Positions 1-5,417 of a stretch of 5,417 nt of DNA are shown here, piece by piece. The stretch comes from Nitrospinota bacterium. Lineage in GTDB: Bacteria > Nitrospinota > Nitrospinia > Nitrospinales > VA-1. Each line of letters opens with the position of its first letter. Within the stretch, counting starts at the first letter, position 1. The notes below the pieces were generated by a model. The model made no database searches and had not been told where the DNA came from. It saw only the letters and a list, made by a program, of their open reading frames with translations. Position numbers and translations under genes: made by a program. Where the stretch lies: NCBI GenBank assembly GCA_022567815.1, contig JADFGI010000225.1, forward strand, positions 1 to 5,417, in the 5' to 3' direction.

Positions 1-40
1 AAAGCGTCTGCAGAACTATTCTGAAAAATACGGCCATCCC

Positions 41-197
41 TAGAAGGTTGCTGAAAATGTCCCAAACACGAGGGTTTCCACTGTTGTCACACTGAGCTTG
101 TCGAAGCATGACTTTGATAATATGGGCAGTTTTCACACTTCGACAGGCTCAGTGTGACAGTTGCGAGAAGCAAAAATAGTTTTTCAGCCACCTGCTA
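41..197. mobile_element. MITE-like element with nested inverted repeats, TA-flanked
   Basis: The outer ends are inverted repeats. Positions 41-57 match the reverse complement of 181-197 at 15 of 17 bases, with the shared core GGCTGAAAA or TGCTGAAAA. Both ends begin with TA (41-42 and 196-197), which would be the target duplication expected of an IS630/Tc1-mariner type transposase. Inside lies a second, stronger inverted repeat (85-106 with 138-159). There is no room for a transposase, so the element would be non-autonomous and moved in trans. The similarity of the ends is seen directly. Its identity as a MITE and the IS630/mariner assignment are inferences from size, ends and TA flanks. A second CTGAAAA sits at 21-27, exactly 30 bp before the one at 51-57, so the true left border could lie further out. 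Confidence 0.6.
85..159. repeat. Long imperfect hairpin inside the MITE-like element
   Basis: Arms 85-106 and 138-159 are complementary at 21 of 22 positions, separated by 31 bases. The only mismatch is the T/C difference within GAGCTTGTCG versus GAGCCTGTCG. This arm, containing CACTGAGC and TCGAAG, resembles a dispersed palindromic repeat that I recall seeing in unrelated environmental bacterial genomes; that recollection cannot be verified here. In RNA it would form a very stable stem in either direction. It could therefore act as a bidirectional transcription barrier or 3'-end stabiliser for the nfu-like transcript reading leftwards. There is no T-run directly after either arm, so it is not a classical intrinsic terminator. 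Confidence 0.75.
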
Positions 198-391
198 ATA
201 AGCATTCCCTTGCCTGTGTAACGAAACCGTTCCCTCCCAAAATTCCTTTAAATGCCATACCCGTTTCCACATTGCCGGAATTTCCTTGAGTGCCGTTGAT
301 CTCCAGCGTATTCCTGAACATTAGAGAGTTTTCGAGAGGCGTTCATATTTTTACAGGCACTGTGGGGATTACGGCAGGGAAAGAGTGGGGG
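198..391. other. Intergenic stretch with no convincing gene
   Basis: This stretch lies between the MITE-like element and the stop codon of the nfu-like gene. On the minus strand a 45-codon frame opens with ATG at 319-321 and stops at 184-186, inside the right terminal repeat. Its sequence is glycine- and asparagine-rich (for example NGTQGNSGNVETG), but it has no Shine-Dalgarno sequence, and I recognise no family. It may be a gene remnant cut by the element or chance. No strong terminator hairpin is visible just after the nfu-like stop codon. Confidence 0.5.
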
Positions 392-1003
392 TCAACTGGA
401 GGCGATCACGTGGATTTCCTGTTTCAGGCTGGAGTGCAAAATTTTTTCAATAGCGCGGAGAGTGCCGCTCGCGGAACTGGGGCAACTTCCGCAGGCTCCC
501 TGGTAGCGGATGCGCAAGGTATTGTCTTCAAAGTCAAGGACGGTGAGGCCACCGCCGTCATTGGCCAATGCTGGCCTGACGGTTTCATCCAGCACAGCGT
601 CGATCACCGCGCCTTTTTCTGCGTCCGAAAGGTTAGGGAAATCAATTTTATCGAGGTTTTCTAAAATGGAAGGTTCTTCTTTTTCCTCGGTTTCTGTATT
701 CTGTCCGCCATAAAACGTTAAATGTTCCTCAATGGTGTCCTCCACCGCCTCCACAAGAAGTTCCAGGTTGTGCGAGGGAAGAAAAGAAACCGTGACGAAA
801 TTTTCCGACAGATAAATACTTTGGACATTGCCCAGAGCAAATACAGACCTGACAAAATGATCTCCTTTGGCATCCTCATCGGAGGTGAAGGATTTGGCTC
901 CCGCATCGACGACCGGGGCATTTAGGATATATTTGAAGGCATTGGGATTGGGGGTAAGTTCCGTGTCCAACACTTCAAAAGGGGTCTGGTTTTTTTCACT
1001 CAT
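392..1003 (-). CDS. Nfu-type iron-sulfur cluster scaffold/carrier protein
   Basis: This is a 203-residue cytoplasmic protein that by family receives Fe-S clusters and delivers them to apo-enzymes. Residues about 10-97 form an Nfu N-terminal domain (motif LTPNPNAFKYIL at 16-27, and a segment ending NFVTVSF at 68-74). An acidic linker (102-111) leads to the NifU-like C-terminal domain at about 115-200. That domain has the cluster-ligating CxxC, Cys171 and Cys174, in GACGSCPSS; two monomers normally share one cluster through these cysteines. The N-domain plus NifU-domain layout is that of mitochondrial NFU1 and many bacterial Nfu proteins, not of NifU with an IscU domain. The ATG at 1003 is preferred because AAGGA (1012-1016) lies 8 bases upstream. 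An in-frame ATG at 1069 would add 22 residues outside the family fold. No isc or suf genes are adjacent, so it appears to be a stand-alone carrier. It is divergent from the TPR gene to its right. Confidence 0.93.
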   Translation of the reverse strand: MSEKNQTPFEVLDTELTPNPNAFKYILNAPVVDAGAKSFTSDEDAKGDHFVRSVFALGNVQSIYLSENFVTVSFLPSHNLELLVEAVEDTIEEHLTFYGGQNTETEEKEEPSILENLDKIDFPNLSDAEKGAVIDAVLDETVRPALANDGGGLTVLDFEDNTLRIRYQGACGSCPSSASGTLRAIEKILHSSLKQEIHVIASS

Positions 1004-1011
1004 TAAAATAT

Positions 1012-1016
1012 TCCTT
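1012..1016 (-). promoter_or_regulatory. Ribosome binding site fixing the nfu start
   Basis: On the minus strand AAGGA is followed by 8 bases and then ATG (1003-1001). This places translation start at 1003 and not at the upstream in-frame ATG at 1069. Confidence 0.7.
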
Positions 1017-1192
1017 TTGGAATCAAGTTTTTCTTTTAATGCCAAATTGTCATGAACCAATATTAGCAAAAGAATGGCAAGTCATGCGTGTTTTCGCGGC
1101 TTTGCGCGACGAGTCTTAATTAGATGCAAATTTAACGAAATTGGATTCAAATATAAAAAGAGTCCCTTTCCCCTTGATTATTTGGATGGTAG

Positions 1193-1198
1193 TATAAT
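1193..1198 (+). promoter_or_regulatory. Candidate -10 box for the first TPR gene
   Basis: A perfect TATAAT lies 60 bases before the favoured start codon at 1258, in an AT-rich stretch. The nearest -35-like hexamer, TTGATT (1174-1179), is only 13 bases away, which is shorter than the usual 16-18. Either the -35 is degenerate or the promoter relies on an activator. Transcription would begin near 1205, upstream of both possible start codons (1231 and 1258). Confidence 0.35.
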
Positions 1199-1257
1199 TC
1201 TTTAAAAATTTCTTTTGATGGTTGGATTAAATGAGTTGGCCAGAGGATATTCGCTTA

Positions 1258-1725
1258 ATGAGTGACATCGATAAAATTAAAGCAGAGATTGGGAAAAACC
1301 CAGACGATGCCGAATCGCATTTCCAGTTGGGGAAAACCTGTCTCAATGAAGGAAAGAATCAGGAAGCAATGGAAGCCTTCCAGAAAACCATTCGCCTTCG
1401 GCCCGATCATGCCGAGGCTCATTTTTTCCTGGCGAAAGTTTTTGACGTGTTCAAACGTTATGATGAGATGATCGATGCGTTTCAGGAAGCATCATATCTT
1501 GCGCCTGATTGGGCGGAAGCGCCTTACAACCTGGGTTTGGCATTCCTCGTTCTGGGCCGACCTGAGGAGGGGATCGCCCCCTTCAAGGAGGCGATTCGAA
1601 TTCAACCGGATATGGCGGAAGCGCACAATGGGCTTAGTCTGGTTTATGGGATGACGGGTCAGACTGAATTTTCAGAGGAGCATCGTAAAAAAGCCATCGA
1701 ACTGGAGCCCAGGTTTCAGAAATAA
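1258..1725 (+). CDS. Cytoplasmic tetratricopeptide repeat (TPR) protein
   Basis: This 155-residue protein consists almost wholly of four consecutive 34-residue TPR units at about 18-51, 52-85, 86-119 and 120-153. Each starts with an A-E-(S/A)-H or A-E-A-P type helix A and most end in a P-D pair (P49-D50, P83-D84, P117-D118). TPR arrays are protein-protein interaction scaffolds; no enzymatic domain, signal peptide or membrane segment is present, so it should be a soluble adaptor of unknown partner. Start choice: ATG at 1258 has AGAGG (1242-1246) 11 bases upstream and leads straight into the first helix. An in-frame ATG at 1231 adds nine residues (MSWPEDIRL) but lacks a well-spaced Shine-Dalgarno. 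The gene is divergent from the nfu-like gene and convergent with the reductase, so it is probably monocistronic. No clear terminator follows it. Its first repeat resembles that of the exported TPR protein at 2918. Confidence 0.9.
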   Translation: MSDIDKIKAEIGKNPDDAESHFQLGKTCLNEGKNQEAMEAFQKTIRLRPDHAEAHFFLAKVFDVFKRYDEMIDAFQEASYLAPDWAEAPYNLGLAFLVLGRPEEGIAPFKEAIRIQPDMAEAHNGLSLVYGMTGQTEFSEEHRKKAIELEPRFQK

Positions 1726-1787
1726 ATTTTTCCTGACCTCGGCTTTTCCCTCCGCAAACTTTGGTTTTACGATTTTTCGCGGGGCCG

Positions 1788-2771
1788 CTAATATTTTCCA
1801 CGAATGAATGGTGCGGACCGGGATTCGTAAAACGCTTTCAATTTCTGATGCAATTCCGATGGCAATGGCGAAAGATCACTGGCGGAACAATTTGCGTCTG
1901 CCTGTTCGGGCGTTGTCGCTCCCGGAATAATCACCGTTACCGCGTCGAAGTCGAGAATCCAGCGCAGGGCCATTTGGGCTAAAGTCATTCCTTCGGGAAC
2001 CAGAGTTTTGAGTTCGTCCGACAGTTTCACGCCTTTTTCAAATGGAATCCCGGCGAAGGTTTCCCCGACATTGAACTGGCCTCCGTTGCGGTTGTAGTTC
2101 CGATGATCGGTTTCCTGGAAAGTGGAAGCGGATTTAAACTTACCCGACAGCAAGCCGGACGCCAACGGCAGGCGGACGATCAACGCCACCCCCCTGGCTT
2201 TTGCCTGATCGAACAGTTCCGCGATCGGTTTTTGCCGGAACATATTGAAGATGACCTGGAGGGAAGAAACCCCTTCCTGTTTCAGGCAGATTCCGGCCTC
2301 TTCCATGGATTCGACGCTCAACCCAAACCGTTTGATTTTTCCTTCCTGTTTCAATGTGCGCAACCATTCAAACAGGTCGCCTTGTTTTAAGGTCTCGGTC
2401 GGCAGGCAATGGATCTGGGTCAGGTCCAAGGCATCCACTCCCAGCCTGCGAAGGGAGTTTTCGGTGTGCAGGCGAAACTGTTTCAGGGAAACGTTTTCCC
2501 TGCCTCCCGGTTCCGGGAAGCGGCCCAGCTTGGTGGCGATGAATAATTTTTTTTTGTGGGATTTTATAAACCTGCCGATTCTGGTTTCGCTCAAGCCTCT
2601 CCCATAAACATCCGCTGTATCAAAAAATGAAACTCCGGAATCGACCGCCTGAGCCAGAATCCGTTCCGCTGTGGTGTCATCCACGTTTCCCCAATCGGCG
2701 CCCAACTGCCAGGTACCCAAACCTATTTCAGACACCGGCTCTTCATCGCCGGCAAAATTTCTAAATTTCAT
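1788..2771 (-). CDS. Aldo/keto reductase, NADPH-dependent family
   Basis: This is a 327-residue cytoplasmic oxidoreductase of the aldo/keto reductase superfamily. These (beta/alpha)8 enzymes reduce aldehydes or ketones to alcohols with NAD(P)H. The complete catalytic tetrad is visible: Asp51 and Tyr56 in FFDTADVYG, Lys81 in ATKLGR and His121 in QIHCLP. The GLGTWQLG strand at 17-24 and the cofactor phosphate-binding segment IIPGATTPEQADAN (281-294) are typical of the family. Length matches the 310-350 residue bacterial group. The substrate cannot be deduced: no flanking pathway genes are present. The ATG at 2771 is chosen because GGAG lies 5 bases upstream. An in-frame ATG at 2807 would add 12 residues before the conserved beta strand and has only a weak AGG upstream. 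The gene is convergent with the TPR gene on its left (62 bases between stops) and divergent from the exported TPR gene on its right. Confidence 0.95.
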   Translation of the reverse strand: MKFRNFAGDEEPVSEIGLGTWQLGADWGNVDDTTAERILAQAVDSGVSFFDTADVYGRGLSETRIGRFIKSHKKKLFIATKLGRFPEPGGRENVSLKQFRLHTENSLRRLGVDALDLTQIHCLPTETLKQGDLFEWLRTLKQEGKIKRFGLSVESMEEAGICLKQEGVSSLQVIFNMFRQKPIAELFDQAKARGVALIVRLPLASGLLSGKFKSASTFQETDHRNYNRNGGQFNVGETFAGIPFEKGVKLSDELKTLVPEGMTLAQMALRWILDFDAVTVIIPGATTPEQADANCSASDLSPLPSELHQKLKAFYESRSAPFIRGKY

Positions 2772-2773
2772 AT

Positions 2774-2781
2774 CTTCTCCA
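2774..2781 (-). promoter_or_regulatory. Ribosome binding site deciding the reductase start
   Basis: The minus strand reads TGGAGAAG just before AT and the ATG at 2771-2769, with 5 bases between GGAG and the start codon. This supports the shorter reductase over the form starting at 2807. Confidence 0.65.
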
Positions 2782-2917
2782 GAAAAATGCTCCTGCGGCG
2801 CATTCATTTTGCCTGGTTTTCACCTGTGTGAGTGAATCCATAAAATGCTACCATTGATGAGCCTTGGCAGTATGACATTGAATCGGCAACGGCAATAATT
2901 TTTTGGAAAATTTTCAG

Positions 2918-3382
2918 ATGAATCGTTGGCGTCATTTGTTTTTTATCTTGCTTTTTTTGATAATTGCTACTGTTTCCGCTTCTCCGGTAACTGGAGAAGA
3001 GACGGGGTTCCGGCAATATCGGGAAAACGTTTGGAAGCAGATTGAGGGAATTAAAGCGGCGCTTGAAAAAGATCCTTCGGACGCCCAGGCACATTTTCAA
3101 CTGGGACTGGCTTTCATGGCTCTGGGACGGCATGAGCAGGAGATTGACGAGTATCTTGAAGCAGTTCGCCTTAAACCCGATTTTGCCGACGCGCATTTCA
3201 ACCTGGGTTTGTCTTACGATTTGTTAGAAAACAGAGTCCTCGCCATCCGGCACATGCTGAGGGCGCGGCAGATTTATTCCGCTTACAGGAACCACCGGGG
3301 AATACGATCCTCCCAAAGGTATCTGAGGACATTTTATAGTAAATATGATTTTCAGCCGGAAGGTTCGGCCCTTCGCAAATGA
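2918..3382 (+). CDS. Exported small TPR protein with signal peptide
   Basis: This 154-residue protein begins with a Sec signal peptide: positive residues R3 and R5, a hydrophobic core at about 7-19 (LFFILLFLIIATV) and a likely cleavage after A21 in VSA|SP. The mature part has a short helix (about 31-50) and two TPR units (56-89 and 90-123), then a basic C-terminal segment (about 124-154) without further repeats. It should act in the periplasm as a small protein-binding adaptor; the partner is unknown. There is no lipobox cysteine, so it is not a lipoprotein. ATG at 2918 is favoured, with GGA at 2905-2907 10 bases upstream. A TTG in frame at 2903 would add five residues ahead of the charged signal-peptide start. 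Residues 46-63 share 11 of 18 identical positions with residues 8-25 of the TPR protein at 1258. The gene is divergent from the reductase and convergent with the kinase operon. Confidence 0.88.
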   Translation: MNRWRHLFFILLFLIIATVSASPVTGEETGFRQYRENVWKQIEGIKAALEKDPSDAQAHFQLGLAFMALGRHEQEIDEYLEAVRLKPDFADAHFNLGLSYDLLENRVLAIRHMLRARQIYSAYRNHRGIRSSQRYLRTFYSKYDFQPEGSALRK

Positions 3383-3406
3383 AACTATTGTCAGAACAGG
3401 GGTGAG

Positions 3407-3457
3407 AAAAAACGAAGAGGAGGTTCCGCAGGGTATGACGGGGTGGTTGGGAACCTC
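3407..3457 (-). terminator. Candidate intrinsic terminator of the kinase operon
   Basis: On the minus strand, just after the kinase stop, GAGGTTCC (3457-3450) pairs perfectly with GGAACCTC (3427-3420) around a 22-base loop. A run of six T (3412-3407) follows after 7 bases. The perfect 8-bp stem and T-run support termination, but the long loop and the gap before the T-run make it weaker than a standard intrinsic terminator. Read on the plus strand there is no T-run, so it would not stop the exported TPR gene. Confidence 0.4.
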
Positions 3458-3461
3458 GGCC

Positions 3462-4718
3462 TCAAGCCCCGGAGTTTCTGTGGACCACAGGCAGATCAAT
3501 AATAAAGGTAGCGCCTTTTTCTCCATTGCTGTCCGCAGTGATGGTGCCTCCATGTTTTTCGACCACCGAGTAGCTGACTGACAACCCCAATCCGGTCATG
3601 TCTGGATCCGTTGAGAAAAAGGGATCGAAAATTTTCCCCATATGTTCTTTTGGGATACCTTTTCCAGTATCTGAAAACTTGACTCTCAAGAGCCCTCCGT
3701 CATTGGGAATGGGAGAAATTGAGCAGTCAGCGCTTTTCGCGTTGTTTTCTTTGGCAAGGAATTCCGTGGAAACGGTCAGCGTTCCGTAGTCATCCATAGC
3801 GTGTTTGGCGTTGGAGGCGAGATTGATGAACACCTGCTCCATCAGTCCGGAGTCCAGCAAAGAGTTGGGCAAGTCGGGGGCTAAATCCTGATTGACTTCG
3901 ACCTTGTCAAGTTGCCCCTCGTTTTTGAGATTTTCCATGACCTTTTGAATCACATCGTTGATATTCACGGATTCGAGCTGGATTTCTCCTTTGGCGGAAA
4001 AATCGATCAGCTTGTTGGTGATGGTTTCGATTCTTTTTATTTCCTCCGTAATGGAAGCCAAATCTTTCAGGATGTCTTCATCCTCGGACCGCTCCATTTC
4101 CATCGCCTGGGTGATCCCGAAAATGACGTTGAGCGGATTGAGGATTTCGTGGCACATGCCTTCGGCCAAACGTCCGATACCAGCCAGCTTTTCCGATTGG
4201 ACCAGTTTTTTTTGAGCGGATTTCAGCTGTTGCATGGCCTCTTGCAATCGATTGTTTTTGGTGAGCAGTTCCATCGCCGTCTGTTTCATTTTTGCCCGTG
4301 CGGCCTCATGTTCTTTTATCAAGAGTTGCAACTGAAGATGGATGCGGACCCTGGCCATCACCTCCTCAGCCTGGAAGGGTTTTGTGATGTAATCCACGCC
4401 TCCCACGCGGAATCCTTTCAAAATATCCTTGGTATCGTTGTTTGCCGAAATAAAAATTACCGGCGCTTTCCCGGTGGATTCATTTTCTTTTAGTTTCCGG
4501 CAGGTTTCGTATCCGTCGATACCCGGCATGCGGATGTCCAGGAGAACGAGGTCCGGTAAAAATTTGGGCGCGACTTTCAACGCCGCTTCCCCACTGAGCG
4601 CGATGGCGATTTCATATTGCTCCGGTTCCAGCGTTTTTCGTAGAACATCAATATTGTGTGGGGTGTCGTCCACAATGAGGATTTTCATGCCCTTGAGGTC
4701 GAAGGTTTCGTTACTCAC
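3462..4718 (-). CDS. Soluble histidine kinase with N-terminal receiver domain (REC-HisKA-HATPase)
   Basis: This 418-residue cytoplasmic signalling kinase has no membrane segment and no PAS or other sensor domain. A receiver domain (about 11-126) carries the acidic pair Asp17/Asp18, phosphoacceptor Asp61 in LLDIRMPG, Ser91 and Lys113. A charged coiled coil (about 128-180) leads to the HisKA domain with His190 in GMCHEILNPLN. The ATPase domain holds the N-box (N299 to N303), G1 box DTGKGIP (350-356), F box IFDPFF (363-368) and G2 box GLGLS (376-380), so all elements for activity are present. Its input is therefore probably phosphorylation of its own receiver by a partner kinase. A loop of about 20 residues (320-341, containing the ISPIPNDG segment) sits between the N and G1 boxes. 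The GTG start at 4718 overlaps the stop of the upstream gene by 8 nt and has AGGTGA three bases before it, indicating translational coupling. ATG at 4688 is a possible later start. Confidence 0.93.
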   Translation of the reverse strand: MSNETFDLKGMKILIVDDTPHNIDVLRKTLEPEQYEIAIALSGEAALKVAPKFLPDLVLLDIRMPGIDGYETCRKLKENESTGKAPVIFISANNDTKDILKGFRVGGVDYITKPFQAEEVMARVRIHLQLQLLIKEHEAARAKMKQTAMELLTKNNRLQEAMQQLKSAQKKLVQSEKLAGIGRLAEGMCHEILNPLNVIFGITQAMEMERSEDEDILKDLASITEEIKRIETITNKLIDFSAKGEIQLESVNINDVIQKVMENLKNEGQLDKVEVNQDLAPDLPNSLLDSGLMEQVFINLASNAKHAMDDYGTLTVSTEFLAKENNAKSADCSISPIPNDGGLLRVKFSDTGKGIPKEHMGKIFDPFFSTDPDMTGLGLSVSYSVVEKHGGTITADSNGEKGATFIIDLPVVHRNSGA

Positions 4719-5417
4719 AAGTCACCTGTTCCAAAATGTTCATGATTCCATCCATATCGTATTTAATGACATACTCTTTCAGATGCGGTTCCAGATCCTT
4801 TCCGCTTCCCTCTAATTGACAGATCTCCGCCAGCGTTTTTTCCAATTGCGTGATGTTGCACAGTTCCGCGCCCGCTTTTAACCTGGAGATGATTTCACCC
4901 GGAAGATTAAATTTTGAGAAATCCGGAGCGGTGGCCGATTGATCTTCAACCGTCTCTTCTACTACATTTTCATATTCGTATTCGATGGAAAGGGCTTCCT
5001 GAACACAGTCGAGGATGGTCTGCTTGCGGAAGGGTTTTAAAATAAAGCCGTGACAGCCGATTTTGGTATATTTTTTCCGTTCATGTTCCAAAACCGAAGC
5101 GGAATGCAAAATTATTTTTACATGATCCCTGCCGAATTCTTTTATGATCTGTTCGCTGGCTTCGACTCCGCCCATGCCGGGCATGCGAATGTCCATAAAA
5201 ATGATGTCCGGGAGTTTCTTGCGAACTATTTCAATGGCTTGTTCCCCGGTTTCCGCCACAATTATTTCAATGCCAACGATTGACAGGAATTTCGACAACA
5301 CTTCCCTGTTTTCAACGACATCATCACAAACCAGCGCTTTCACATGGAATCCTGGAGCCAGGCCGATAACTTTTATATTTTTACCGGTGTGTTTTTTTAC
5401 ATCCGTTTGGGCTTTAG
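4711..5417 (-). CDS. Hybrid sensor histidine kinase, C-terminal part (5' end beyond window)
   Basis: Only the C-terminal part is visible. A receiver domain spans about residues 1-120, counted from the codon at 5343-5341. It has the acidic pair Asp7/Asp8, phosphoacceptor Asp51 in FMDIRMPG, Ser81 and Lys103 in LKPF. An acidic linker (about 121-140) and a helical tail (about 145-206, from LPGEIISRLKAG to GIMNILEQ) follow. The GTG at 5343 could start a stand-alone regulator and even has AGGA 6 bases upstream. However, the same frame stays open through all 24 codons to the window edge and reads KVIGLAPGFHVKALVCDD across that point. A V-x-GLAPG linker, the xVLVVDDxxxNR start, the KPFR motif and the YEYE tail are typical of the last receiver of large hybrid kinases. 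I therefore call it a partial hybrid kinase. It overlaps the downstream kinase gene by 8 nt, forming one operon. The alternative is a 210-residue single-domain response regulator. Confidence 0.8.
   Translation of the reverse strand, partial: KAQTDVKKHTGKNIKVIGLAPGFHVKALVCDDVVENREVLSKFLSIVGIEIIVAETGEQAIEIVRKKLPDIIFMDIRMPGMGGVEASEQIIKEFGRDHVKIILHSASVLEHERKKYTKIGCHGFILKPFRKQTILDCVQEALSIEYEYENVVEETVEDQSATAPDFSKFNLPGEIISRLKAGAELCNITQLEKTLAEICQLEGSGKDLEPHLKEYVIKYDMDGIMNILEQVTCE

Noticed and set aside
290..664. Plus-strand 124-codon frame overlapping the nfu-like gene
   Set aside because: It is antisense to the NifU-like domain, has no recognisable motif or ribosome binding site, and the minus-strand frame carries the conserved CxxC fold.
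1771..1790. GC-rich GCGG-CC-CCGC palindrome in the gap between the TPR gene and the reductase as a terminator
   Set aside because: The stem is only 4 bp with a 2-base loop, which cannot form a stable hairpin, and the following minus-strand T content is low.
2772..2917. Promoter and operator candidates in the divergent gap (TTGGCA at 2864, a TTCAC/GTGAA inverted pair at 2819-2836)
   Set aside because: No -10 box lies at a workable distance from TTGGCA, and a 5-bp inverted pair is expected by chance in 146 bases. The gap must contain promoters, but I cannot place them.
2804..3196. Minus-strand 130-codon frame opposite the exported TPR gene
   Set aside because: It lies antisense to a protein with a clear signal peptide and TPR motifs, and its translation has no domain-like features.
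3912..4493. Plus-strand 193-codon frame antisense to the kinase
   Set aside because: The opposite strand holds a complete REC-HisKA-HATPase protein with all motifs. The plus frame is Phe/His-rich in the pattern expected for the complement of coding DNA.
4520..5195. Similar nucleotide stretches around 4525-4545 and 5175-5200 as a DNA repeat
   Set aside because: Both encode the conserved DIRMPG phosphorylation motif of receiver domains, so the likeness is explained by protein homology.

Overview
The window is a piece of a bacterial chromosome with six protein-coding genes, one cut by the right edge, and a small non-autonomous mobile element at the left edge. The base composition is balanced to slightly AT-rich. 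The mix of an Nfu-type Fe-S protein, small TPR proteins, an exported protein with a Sec signal peptide and elaborate two-component signalling suggests a free-living Gram-negative bacterium. A Nitrospinota- or deltaproteobacteria-like lineage would fit, but the lineage is only a guess because no rRNA or marker gene is present.

Left part (1-1260): a 157-bp nested inverted repeat flanked by TA (about 41-197) looks like a miniature inverted-repeat transposable element (MITE). About 190 bp without a convincing gene follows. Next is an nfu-like gene on the minus strand (392-1003), then an AT-rich divergent intergenic region holding a perfect TATAAT box and a short GC-rich palindrome.

Middle (1258-3382): a cytoplasmic four-repeat TPR protein (+), an aldo/keto reductase (-) and an exported two-repeat TPR protein (+). 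The two TPR proteins are similar to each other in their first repeat and differ in predicted location. Genes alternate in direction, so each is probably its own transcription unit.

Right part (3462-5417): a minus-strand signalling operon. The promoter-proximal gene runs off the right edge. What is visible is the C-terminal receiver (REC) domain and helical tail of what is most likely a large hybrid sensor kinase. It overlaps by 8 nt a second gene that encodes a soluble REC-coiled coil-HisKA-HATPase kinase. The pair probably forms a phosphorelay in which one protein's histidine and the other's receiver aspartate exchange phosphate. A candidate hairpin terminator follows the operon at 3407-3457.

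No wholly unknown system is evident. The points most worth checking are the open frame through the right edge, the two-kinase operon and the TA-flanked MITE.
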